From the NCBI RefSeq assembly GCF_014203325.1, contig NZ_JACHIV010000001.1, positions 6,697,501 to 6,761,500 on the forward strand: a stretch of 64,000 nt of DNA, read 5' to 3'. Below, in pieces: positions 44,459 to 52,139 of this stretch (within the stretch, counting starts at the first letter, position 1; every line of letters begins with the position of its first letter). The notes below the pieces were generated by a model. It was not told where the DNA came from. It saw nothing but the letters and a program-made list of their open reading frames with translations, and did not search any database. The DNA comes from Saccharopolyspora gloriosae (GTDB taxonomy: Bacteria; Actinomycetota; Actinomycetes; Mycobacteriales; Pseudonocardiaceae). The translations under genes were made by a program, and so were the position numbers.

Positions 44459-45574
44459 GTGAAGATCAAGCGCCACAGTGCCGCGCTGGGCTTCCTCGCG
44501 GCGGGCACGCTCGTGCTGTCGGCCTGCGGTAGCGACCAGAACGTCAAGGCGGAGGACGTCAACCCCGCCCTGTCGAACCTGAACGTGGAATGCGGCACCC
44601 AGCCCGTCTCCTCCGAGGGCTCCTCCGCGCAGAAGAACGCCATGGACGTGTTCGCCCGCGACTACAGCTCCAAGTGCGAGGGCCAGGAGCTGCGCTACAC
44701 CAAGTCCGGTTCCGGCAAGGGCGTGTCCGCCTTCAACGCCGGCCAGATCGACTTCGGCGGATCCGACTCGCCGCTGGACGAGGAGGACGGCGAGGTCGCG
44801 AAGGCCGCGGAGCGCTGCCAGGGCAACCCCGCCTGGAACCTCCCGATGGTCTTCGGGCCGATCGCGATCTCGTACAACATCCCGGGCGTGAGCGACCTGA
44901 CGCTGAACCCCGAGCTGATCGGCAAGATCTACCAGGGCCAGGTCAAGAACTGGAACGACCCGGCGATCGCGGCGCTCAACCCCGGCAAGCAGCTGCCGGA
45001 CCTCGACATCGTGCCGTTCTACCGCTCCGACGAGTCCGGCACCTCGGACAACTTCCAGAAGTACCTGAAGACCTCCACCAACGGCGCGTGGACCGGTGAG
45101 GGCAAGCAGTTCCGCGGTGGCCCCGGCGTCGGCCAGGGCAAGGAAGGCAGCGACCAGGTCTCCCAGGCCGTCCAGGCCACGCCCGGCGGCATCAGCTACA
45201 TCGAGTGGTCCTTCCCGAAGAACCTCGGCCTCGGCATCGCCAAGATCGACAGCGGTGCGGGCCCGGTGGAGCTGACCACCGCCAACGTCGGCAAGGCCAT
45301 CAACGAGGCCAAGATCGAGGGCGAGGGCAACGACCTGCGCGTCGACCTCGACTCGATCTACGGCAACAAGGCCCCCGGCGTCTACCCGATCGTGCTCAAC
45401 ACCTACGAGATCGTGTGCTCGAAGGGCTACGAGCCGGAGACCGCCAAGGGCGTCAAGGCCGCGCTGACCGTCGCCGCGAACGCCAACCCCACCGAACTCG
45501 AAGAAGCCGGGTACGTGCCGCTCCCGCAGGAGTTCAAGGACAAGGTGCTGACCGCGGTCAACGCCATCTCCTGA
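44459..45574 (+). CDS. pstS: Phosphate-binding lipoprotein PstS
   Basis: PstS is the extracytoplasmic phosphate receptor of the high-affinity Pst transporter. The 371-residue preprotein has a lipobox LVLSACGS (Cys 23). Phosphate-site segments are SSEGSSAQKNAMDVFARDY, SGSGKGVSAFNAGQIDFGGS and YRSDESGTSDNFQKYL. GTG 44459 follows GGAGGAA. A PHO box lies upstream, and pstC, pstA and pstB follow in order. Confidence 0.97.
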   Translation: MKIKRHSAALGFLAAGTLVLSACGSDQNVKAEDVNPALSNLNVECGTQPVSSEGSSAQKNAMDVFARDYSSKCEGQELRYTKSGSGKGVSAFNAGQIDFGGSDSPLDEEDGEVAKAAERCQGNPAWNLPMVFGPIAISYNIPGVSDLTLNPELIGKIYQGQVKNWNDPAIAALNPGKQLPDLDIVPFYRSDESGTSDNFQKYLKTSTNGAWTGEGKQFRGGPGVGQGKEGSDQVSQAVQATPGGISYIEWSFPKNLGLGIAKIDSGAGPVELTTANVGKAINEAKIEGEGNDLRVDLDSIYGNKAPGVYPIVLNTYEIVCSKGYEPETAKGVKAALTVAANANPTELEEAGYVPLPQEFKDKVLTAVNAIS

Positions 45575-45620
45575 TGCTGAACCTCGGCGCACGTCCCGAA
45601 GTGAGAGGCTGCGAACCGCA

Positions 45621-46694
45621 GTGACCGACTCGACCCGAGCCGATCAACGCCCCGCGGGCACCGGTGACGACACCGGCGCCCGTCGGGGCGTTCCGGCGTC
45701 CAGCTCCGGACCGGAGGCCCCCATTTCCGCTCCCGAAGCACCCGCCGCGGACGAACCGAAGAAGGTAGTCCGCGCGGGTGATCGCGTATTCCAGTCCCTG
45801 GCCACCGGCTCCGGGATCTTCATCGTCGCGCTGATCGCGGCGGTCGGCATCTTCCTCCTGCTGCGGGCCTTCCCGTCGCTGCAGGCCAACCAGGTGAGCT
45901 TCCTGTTCAGCCGGGTCTGGGACACCAGCGACCCGAACAACCTGAAGTTCGGCATCACCGACCTGGCCTGGGTCACCGTGGCGAGCTCGCTGGTGGCGCT
46001 GGTGATCGCGATGCCGGTCTCCTGCGGCATCGCGCTGTTCCTCACCCAGTACGCGCCGCGCTCGCTGGCCCGGCCGTTCGCCTACATCGTCGACCTGCTG
46101 GCCGCGGTGCCGTCGGTGGTCTACGGCCTGTGGGGCGTGGTGGCGCTGGCGCCGGTGCTGAACCCGGTCGCGACCTGGCTGAACACCAACCTGGGCTGGG
46201 TGCCGATCTTCGCCGACGGCAACGTGCCCGCCAACAGCGGCGCGAACATCTTCACCGCCGGGATCGTGCTGGCCGTGATGATCCTGCCGACCATCACCGG
46301 CGTCACCCGCGAGGTCTTCCAGCGCACACCCACCGCGCACATCGAAGGCGCCCAGGCGCTCGGCGCGACCCGGTGGGAGGTCGTGCGCACCACGGTGTGG
46401 CCGTTCGGCCGCAACGGTTTCATCGGCGGTTCGATGCTCGGGCTCGGCCGAGCCCTGGGCGAGACCGTCGCGCTGACGATCATCCTCAGCGGCGTGAACA
46501 TCGGTCCGAACTTCAGCGTCTTCGACGCCGGCGCCACCTTCGCCTCGAAGATCGCCCTCGGTTCCGCGGAGTTCGTCAACGACATGCAGGTGGGCGCCTA
46601 CATCTCGGCCGGTCTGGTGCTGTTCGTGCTCACCTTCGCGGTGAACGCGATCGCCCGGTGGATCGAGAGCGCCAGCGGTAAGGGGAAAGCATGA
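45621..46694 (+). CDS. pstC: Phosphate ABC transporter permease PstC
   Basis: PstC is one of the two membrane subunits of the Pst channel. The 357-residue protein has an unusually long N-terminal cytoplasmic tail of about 48 residues (rich in Ala, Pro, Ser, Asp), then six membrane helices. The permease EAA loop reads EGAQALGATRWEVVRTTVWP. LDLLAAVPSVVYGLWGVVAL-type sequence (DLLAAVPSVVYGLWG) is diagnostic of PstC. GTG 45621 is used, and the stop overlaps the pstA ATG (ATGA). Confidence 0.96.
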   Translation: MTDSTRADQRPAGTGDDTGARRGVPASSSGPEAPISAPEAPAADEPKKVVRAGDRVFQSLATGSGIFIVALIAAVGIFLLLRAFPSLQANQVSFLFSRVWDTSDPNNLKFGITDLAWVTVASSLVALVIAMPVSCGIALFLTQYAPRSLARPFAYIVDLLAAVPSVVYGLWGVVALAPVLNPVATWLNTNLGWVPIFADGNVPANSGANIFTAGIVLAVMILPTITGVTREVFQRTPTAHIEGAQALGATRWEVVRTTVWPFGRNGFIGGSMLGLGRALGETVALTIILSGVNIGPNFSVFDAGATFASKIALGSAEFVNDMQVGAYISAGLVLFVLTFAVNAIARWIESASGKGKA

Positions 46695-47605
46695 GAACGG
46701 ACACCGCTGACGTGGAACGGCCCGCCGCGACACCGGCGTTCCAGCCCCTCGGGTTCGGGCGGAAGCTGAAGAACGGCGCGGCGACCGCGCTGTTCGGGGC
46801 CGCGTTCCTGATCGCCGTGATCCCGCTGCTGTGGGTGCTGTTCACGCTGCTGCAGAAGGGCCTCGCGCCGCTGCTGCGGCCGGACTGGTGGAGCCACTCG
46901 TTCAACGGGCTGACCGCCAACGACTACAACGGCGGCATCTACCACGCGCTGATGGGGACGCTGCTCGAAGGCCTCGTGTGCGCGATCATCTCGGTGCCGC
47001 TGGGCGTGCTCGTCGGCGTCTACCTGATCGAGTACGGGCAGGACTCGCGCTTCGCGAAGGTCGCCACGTTCACCGTGGACATCCTCAGCGGCCTGCCCTC
47101 GATCGTGGCCGGGCTGTTCATCTACGCGCTGTGGATCACGACGTTCGGCTTCAACCGCAGCGGTTTCGCGGTGGCGCTGTCGCTGGTGCTGCTGATGGTG
47201 CCGGTGGTCGTGCGGGTCACCGAGACGATGCTGCTGATCGTCCCGGACGAACTGCGCGAAGCCTCCTACGCGCTGGGGGTGCCGAAGTGGAAGACGATCG
47301 TCAAGATCGTGCTCCCCACCGCGCTGTCCGGCATCCTGACCGGTGTCATGCTCGGCTTGGCGCGGGTGCTCGGCGAGACCGCGCCGCTGCTGATCCTGGT
47401 GGGCTACGCGAAGGCCATCAGCTTCAACCTCTTCGACGGCGGCCTGGCTTCGCTGCCGCTGGTCATCTACACCGAGCGCAGCACCGGCACCGAGGCCGGC
47501 GACTACCGCGTCTGGGGCGCCGCGCTCACCCTCGTTCTCGTCATCATGCTGATCAACCTCGCTGCGTCGCTGCTGTCGAGGCTGTTCGCCGTCAAGACCA
47601 AGTAG
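46691..47605 (+). CDS. pstA: Phosphate ABC transporter permease PstA
   Basis: PstA pairs with PstC to form the phosphate pore. The 304-residue protein has six membrane segments, [20 protein letters not shown] and the EAA loop [20 protein letters not shown]. The ATG overlaps the pstC stop; pstB begins 10 bases after the pstA stop, so all three are coupled. Confidence 0.96.
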   Translation: MRTDTADVERPAATPAFQPLGFGRKLKNGAATALFGAAFLIAVIPLLWVLFTLLQKGLAPLLRPDWWSHSFNGLTANDYNGGIYHALMGTLLEGLVCAIISVPLGVLVGVYLIEYGQDSRFAKVATFTVDILSGLPSIVAGLFIYALWITTFGFNRSGFAVALSLVLLMVPVVVRVTETMLLIVPDELREASYALGVPKWKTIVKIVLPTALSGILTGVMLGLARVLGETAPLLILVGYAKAISFNLFDGGLASLPLVIYTERSTGTEAGDYRVWGAALTLVLVIMLINLAASLLSRLFAVKTK

Positions 47606-47615
47606 GGCGGTTTTC

Positions 47616-48392
47616 ATGGCCAAGCGCCTCGATATCAAGGACCTGAACCTGTACTACGGCAAGTTCCACGCCGTGCAGGACGTGACCCTGCAGGTTCCGG
47701 CTCGCAGCGTCACCGCGTTCATCGGCCCCTCGGGCTGCGGCAAGTCGACCGTGCTGCGCTCGCTGAACCGGATGCACGAGGTCATCGCCGGTGCTCGCGT
47801 CGAGGGCAAGGTGCTCATCGACGGCGAGGACATCTACGGCGCCCACGTCGACCCGGTGCAGGTCCGCCGCACCATCGGCATGGTGTTCCAGCGGCCGAAC
47901 CCGTTCCCCACGATGTCCATCCGGGACAACGTGGTGGCGGGTCTGAAGCTCGCCGGGGAGAAGAACAAGAAGCGCCTCGACGAGGTCGCGGAGCGGGCGC
48001 TGCGCGGCGCGAACCTGTGGGAAGAGGTCAAGGACCGGCTGGGCAAGCCCGGCGGCGGCCTCTCCGGCGGTCAGCAGCAGCGGCTCTGCATCGCGCGCGC
48101 CATCGCGGTGCAGCCGGACGTGCTGCTGATGGACGAGCCGTGCTCGGCGCTGGACCCGATCTCCACGCTGGCGATCGAGGACCTGATCTCGACGCTGAAG
48201 CAGGAGTACACGATCGTCATCGTCACCCACAACATGCAGCAGGCGGCGCGCGTCAGCGACCAGACCGCGTTCTTCAACCTGCGCGCCGTGGGCGAGCCCG
48301 GTCAGCTCGTCGAGATCGACGAGACCGGCCGCATCTTCTCCAACCCCAGCCAGAAGGCCACCGAGGACTACATCTCGGGCCGCTTCGGCTGA
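47616..48392 (+). CDS. pstB: Phosphate ABC transporter ATPase PstB
   Basis: PstB is the ATPase that powers phosphate import. The 258-residue protein has Walker [22 protein letters not shown]-loop [17 protein letters not shown], signature [16 protein letters not shown], Walker [17 protein letters not shown] and the switch His in [17 protein letters not shown]. The DEPCSALDP form is typical of PstB. It ends the pst operon before a strong terminator. Confidence 0.97.
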   Translation: MAKRLDIKDLNLYYGKFHAVQDVTLQVPARSVTAFIGPSGCGKSTVLRSLNRMHEVIAGARVEGKVLIDGEDIYGAHVDPVQVRRTIGMVFQRPNPFPTMSIRDNVVAGLKLAGEKNKKRLDEVAERALRGANLWEEVKDRLGKPGGGLSGGQQQRLCIARAIAVQPDVLLMDEPCSALDPISTLAIEDLISTLKQEYTIVIVTHNMQQAARVSDQTAFFNLRAVGEPGQLVEIDETGRIFSNPSQKATEDYISGRFG

Positions 48393-48410
48393 TCCGGCCG
48401 CGCACCACCC

Positions 48411-48448
48411 GGGGCGCCCGCGACTTCACCCGAAGTCGCGGGCGCCCC
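48411..48448. terminator. Terminator of the pst operon
   Basis: A perfect 17-bp stem (48411-48427 with 48432-48448) with a 4-base loop lies 19 bases after pstB. It overlaps the 3' end of the convergent tetR remnant. Confidence 0.88.
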
Positions 48449-48857
48449 GTCGTTGGAGGGCGGGTTCCAGCATCGGGACGAGGAAGCGCTCGGCGACCGC
48501 GCGGACCTGCTCGTCGTCGTCGAGGTCGACGAGCTCGCTGGGGATGACCAGGAACGACGCGGAGACGCGGACCATCAGCTCGGCCACGAGCTCCACGTCC
48601 ACCTCGCCGGAGACGTGCCCGGCGCCCTGCTCCCGGCGCAGCTGCCCGGCCAGGAACCGCCGCACGGTGGCCAAGGTCCGCCCGCCGTCGTTGATCATCG
48701 AGGGCAGCACGACCTCCGGCTCGACCTCCATGAGCCCGCCGATCAGCGGGTTGCGCCGGATGGCGCGCAGCGCGCTCGCGAAGCCGAGCACCACCCGGTC
48801 CGCGACCGTCTCGGCACCGCGGATGTCGGTGCGGAAGCGGTCGAAGTACCGCCGGAA
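48426..48857 (-). pseudogene. TetR family regulator, 5'-truncated (HTH missing)
   Basis: The open frame gives FRRYFDRFRTDIRGAETVAD and continues for 143 residues as a TetR-type ligand-binding domain (LVAELMVRVSASFLVIPSEL). A TAG at 48858-48860 stops it upstream. The roughly 50-residue DNA-binding head is absent, so this cannot act as a TetR repressor. A GTG at 48794 could start a shorter piece. It faces away from a similarly truncated oxygenase gene. Confidence 0.75.
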
Positions 48858-48861
48858 CTAG

Positions 48862-49809
48862 GACCTGCGGGCGTTCATGACGCGAGCACGCCGCCTCCCG
48901 GACTGGGCGGACCAGCGGAAGCTGGAGCTCGCGGCCGAGTTCAACAAGTCCAGGGGCCTCTACCTCAACCTGCTCAACGGGGTCGGCGGCGGCATGTTGA
49001 GCACCGCCATCCCGAAGGAGGCCCGCGCCGTCTACTACTCCAAAGGCGGCGCCGACATGGAGGACCGGGTCGCGAAGACGAGCATCCTCGGCTTCGCCGT
49101 CGGCGATCCGAACGCCTACCGGCCCGACGGGTCCGTGGTGGTCGAGTCGGTCAAGACCCGGCTGGTGCACTCGGCCGTGCGGCACCTGCTGCAGAGCTCG
49201 CCGGGCTGGGCGCAGACCAGCGGCGGGCAGCGGATCCCGATCAGCCAGGAGGACATGCTGGTCACCTGGCACACGCTGCCGACCTTCGCGATGCGCCGGA
49301 TGCTCGACTGGGAAGTGCCGATCACGCGGGCGGAGTCCGACGCGTACCTGCACCTGTGGCAGGTGACCGCCTACCTGCTCGGCATCCGCGAGGAGTACAT
49401 CCCCGCGACCTGGGCCGCCGCCTACCGCCAGTCCGACCTGATCCTCGGCCGGAACATGGGGCCCACGCCCGAAGGCGTGGAGCTCACCGACGTCCTGCTG
49501 GGGCAGCTCGCCGAGCAGACCAGCCCGCCGCTGGGCGTGACCAGGCCGCTGTGCAACGCGCTCGCCCGGTACCTGGTCGGTGACGAGGTCGCGGCCTGGG
49601 ACGCCATTCCCCGGGAACCGGTGTGGGATCCGCTGATCAAGGAGGCCTGGCCGCTGCTGGTGAAGTTCCGGGAGAACCTCGTTCCGCTGCCCGCGGTGCC
49701 GGAGGTCGCCTGGACCATCGACGAGGCCGCTCGGCAGTACATCCTCTTCTACCTCACCAAGGGCGAGGAAACGAAGATCGAGATCCCGACGACGAACCGG
49801 CCCGGCTGA
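48862..49809 (+). pseudogene. Oxygenase MpaB/latex-clearing family (DUF2236), 5'-truncated
   Basis: The frame DLRAFMTRARRLPDWADQRK to the stop at 49809 covers most of a DUF2236 protein. It includes the haem-region histidine segments (VKTRLVHSAVRHLL, EDMLVTWHTLPTFAMRRML) and RESDAYLHLWQVTAYLLGI-like sequence. A TAG at 48859-48861 precedes it directly, and the first 60-80 residues of normal members are missing. ATG 48877 could still give a 310-residue protein. Truncation at the same four bases as the tetR remnant points to one deletion. Confidence 0.7.
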
Positions 49810-49932
49810 GCACGTTCTCCCCGGCTCGATCGCGAAACCCCCGAACGGCGTCCCCCGGCACGAACCGCCCCCCTTCCCCGACGCGACACGACCGTCGAGG
49901 TCGATCCTCGATTTGCGGACCTGGACGCCACC

Positions 49933-50199
49933 GACGAGGTCACCACCATCGAAGGACTCCCGGCCGCGGTGGACGCCGAGCTGCACCCGGTGCAGCGGGC
50001 GTGGCTCGACAACGACGTCGCGCAGTGCGGCTACTGCCAGCCCGGCCAGATCATGACCGCCGTGGCGCTGCTGCGGCGAGTCGCCGCCGAGGACCGCGAG
50101 GTCACCGAGGCCGACCTCGACGACATCCGCAACATCTGCCGCTGCGGCACCTACCCGCGCATCCGCGCCGCGATCAGGGACGCGGCGCGCGACATGTGA
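49933..50199 (+). pseudogene. 2Fe-2S small subunit of a molybdenum hydroxylase (IorA-like), C-terminal fragment
   Basis: The fragment starts near [20 protein letters not shown] and holds the second Fe-S site ([11 protein letters not shown] and [15 protein letters not shown]), the C-terminal half of IorA/CoxS-type subunits. The plant-type ferredoxin half (about 80 residues) is missing; upstream codons give unrelated sequence. No large molybdenum subunit is present. The piece is a remnant; a GTG at 49969 could allow a 76-residue product. Confidence 0.75.
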
Positions 50200-50206
50200 A
50201 CCCCGG

Positions 50207-51064
50207 TCAGGCCTTCCAGTCGTCGGCCACCGCCGAGATGAAGGCGCTGGAGTCCTTCGGCGGCAGGGCGACGCCGCAGACCCGCTCGAAGGCCGTCAGG
50301 TAGTCGCCGGTGTCGGCCGGCTTGTCCAGGAAGCGCGAACCGGCGGCGTCGCCCACGTGCACCACCTGCGGGTCGGCGTCGTCCGGGAAGGAGAACACCG
50401 AGATCCGCTCGCCCATCAGCGGATGTCCGCCGTGCCCGAACGGCAGCACCTGGATCGTCACGTTGCGGCGGTACCCCATCAGCACCAGGTGCTCCAGTTG
50501 CTGGCGCATCACCACCGGCCCGCCGACCGATCGGCGCAGCGCCGCCTCGTCGAGCACCGCCCACAGCTCCAGCGGCTCGTTGCCCAGCAGCCGCTGCTGG
50601 CGGGTCGTGGTGACGGTGAGCCGTTCCTGGCGGTCGGACTCACCGGGCACGTGCAGTTCGGTGTCGAACAGGGCCGCGCCGTACTCCGCGGTGTGCAGCA
50701 GCTCCGGGATGGGGTCGGCGCCGAAGCAGCTCACCGCCTTCGCGGCGGTCTCCAGCCCGAGGTGCGTCTCGAAGCCGGGGCGCTGCGCGGTCGTCGGGTA
50801 CTGCTGCCACCAACCGCGCTCCTTGGAGCCCTGGGCGAGTTCGATCAGATCGGTGATCCGGTCGCCGCCGATGCCGTAGAACTCGGCCATCAACCGCACG
50901 TCGGAGGTGCGCACCGGCACCCGGCCCAGTTCGATCTGGCTGATCTTGCCCTGGGAGCAGTCCAGGTGGGCGGCCACCTCGCGGTGCGTGCGGCCCGCCT
51001 TCTCCCGGAGCTTGCGCAGTTCACCGCCGAGGCGCCGGCGGTGCACGGTCGGACTGTTATGCAC
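50207..51064 (-). CDS. XRE-family regulator with DUF5753 domain
   Basis: The 285-residue protein has an N-terminal helix-turn-helix (LRKLREKAGRTHREVAAHLD, CSQGKISQIELGRVPVRTSD). A DUF5753 domain follows (YGAALFDTELHVPGESDRQE, VTIQVLPFGHGGHPLMGERI, FLDKPADTGDYLTAFERV). This is the common actinomycete regulator class usually paired with a DUF397 partner; no DUF397 gene is adjacent here. GTG 51064 follows GGAGG. Confidence 0.92.
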   Translation of the reverse strand: MHNSPTVHRRRLGGELRKLREKAGRTHREVAAHLDCSQGKISQIELGRVPVRTSDVRLMAEFYGIGGDRITDLIELAQGSKERGWWQQYPTTAQRPGFETHLGLETAAKAVSCFGADPIPELLHTAEYGAALFDTELHVPGESDRQERLTVTTTRQQRLLGNEPLELWAVLDEAALRRSVGGPVVMRQQLEHLVLMGYRRNVTIQVLPFGHGGHPLMGERISVFSFPDDADPQVVHVGDAAGSRFLDKPADTGDYLTAFERVCGVALPPKDSSAFISAVADDWKA

Positions 51065-51274
51065 CCTCGACCTCCGAACGGACGGTGTCAGGGCGCGCCT
51101 CATCGCTGCTGGTCACGTCCACGACGATCGCACACGGCATTCGGGTCATCGACTGGTGAGACCGAGTATTAATACACCGGTTGCCGTATCGGGTCTGATC
51201 ATTTCGGTTCCGCGATCACTCGGCCACTCGCCGCAACCGGCCGCTGACCTGCCCGAACACCCCCGGAAAACGAC

Positions 51275-51304
51275 GACGCCCGCCGGGAGATCCCGGCGGG
51301 CGTC
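51275..51304. terminator. Terminator after phoU
   Basis: A perfect 13-bp stem (51275-51287 with 51292-51304) with an AGAT loop lies 15 bases beyond the phoU stop on the minus strand. Confidence 0.85.
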
Positions 51305-51318
51305 ATCGCTCGATCAGG

Positions 51319-51966
51319 TCAACTCGTGGGCATGCTGCCCGTCACGGTGAACACGACCCGGCGGCCGACGGCGACCGCGTGGTCGGCGAACCGCTCGTAG
51401 AACCGGCCGAGCAGGGTCACGTCGACGGCGGCGGCCACCCCGTGCGACCAGTCGGGCCGCATCATCACGGTGAACAGGTGCCGGTGCAGGTCGTCCACGG
51501 CGTCGTCGGCGGCCTCCAGGTCGCGGGCGGCCTCGATGTCCCGGGAGCGGATCACCGCGGCGGCGCGGCCGCACAGGTCCACGGCGACGCGGCCCATCTC
51601 GGCGAAGTACTCCTGCACCGGTTCGGGGAGCACGGGCTGCGGGTGCCTGCGGCGGGCCGCCTTCGCGACGTGCAGCGCCAGGTCGCCCATGCGCTCCAAG
51701 TCCTCGGCCGCGTGGATGGTGGAGATGACGGTGCGCAGGTCGCCCGCGACGGGCGCCTGCAGGGCCAGCAGGCCGAACGCCTGCTCCTCGGCACGTGCAC
51801 GGGCCTCGTCGACGTGCACGTCCTCCTCGATGACCTGCTCGGCCAGAGTCAGATCGGCCTCCAGCAGCGCCTTCGTGGCACGTTCCATCGCCGTTCCGAC
51901 CATGGTCGACATCGAGGCGAGCTCCTCGGCGAGATCGCCGAGCTGTTCCTGGTAGACCTCACGCAT
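51319..51966 (-). CDS. phoU: Phosphate signalling regulator PhoU
   Basis: PhoU links the Pst transporter to the PhoR/PhoP system and restrains phosphate uptake. The 215-residue protein has the two three-helix bundles with metal-binding segments [20 protein letters not shown] (then [13 protein letters not shown]) and [20 protein letters not shown]. Both E/D-x-x-x-D type signatures are intact. It starts [20 protein letters not shown]. It lies 3 kb from pstB in opposite orientation, with its own PHO box (compare phoY2, Rv0821c). Confidence 0.95.
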   Translation of the reverse strand: MREVYQEQLGDLAEELASMSTMVGTAMERATKALLEADLTLAEQVIEEDVHVDEARARAEEQAFGLLALQAPVAGDLRTVISTIHAAEDLERMGDLALHVAKAARRRHPQPVLPEPVQEYFAEMGRVAVDLCGRAAAVIRSRDIEAARDLEAADDAVDDLHRHLFTVMMRPDWSHGVAAAVDVTLLGRFYERFADHAVAVGRRVVFTVTGSMPTS

Positions 51967-52006
51967 GCCGGTCACCTTACTTCCGGGAAGAATCGGACAA
52001 GACGCA

Positions 52007-52028
52007 CGATGGTGAATCAGCGGTGAAC
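52007..52028 (-). promoter_or_regulatory. PHO box (PhoP operator) upstream of phoU
   Basis: On the minus strand two adjacent 11-base units, GTTCACCGCTG and ATTCACCATCG, form a PHO-box-like direct repeat 41 bases upstream of the phoU start. The second unit is weaker than those at pstS. Confidence 0.65.
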
Positions 52029-52139
52029 GGACCATGATGTGCCCGTTCGAGTGGTATCGCAGGGCTCACCATCCGATCAGAGGCGCCCGTACCGCGACAA
52101 GGCGGAAATGGAGCAAATCGGACACCGCCGGATGTCGGC

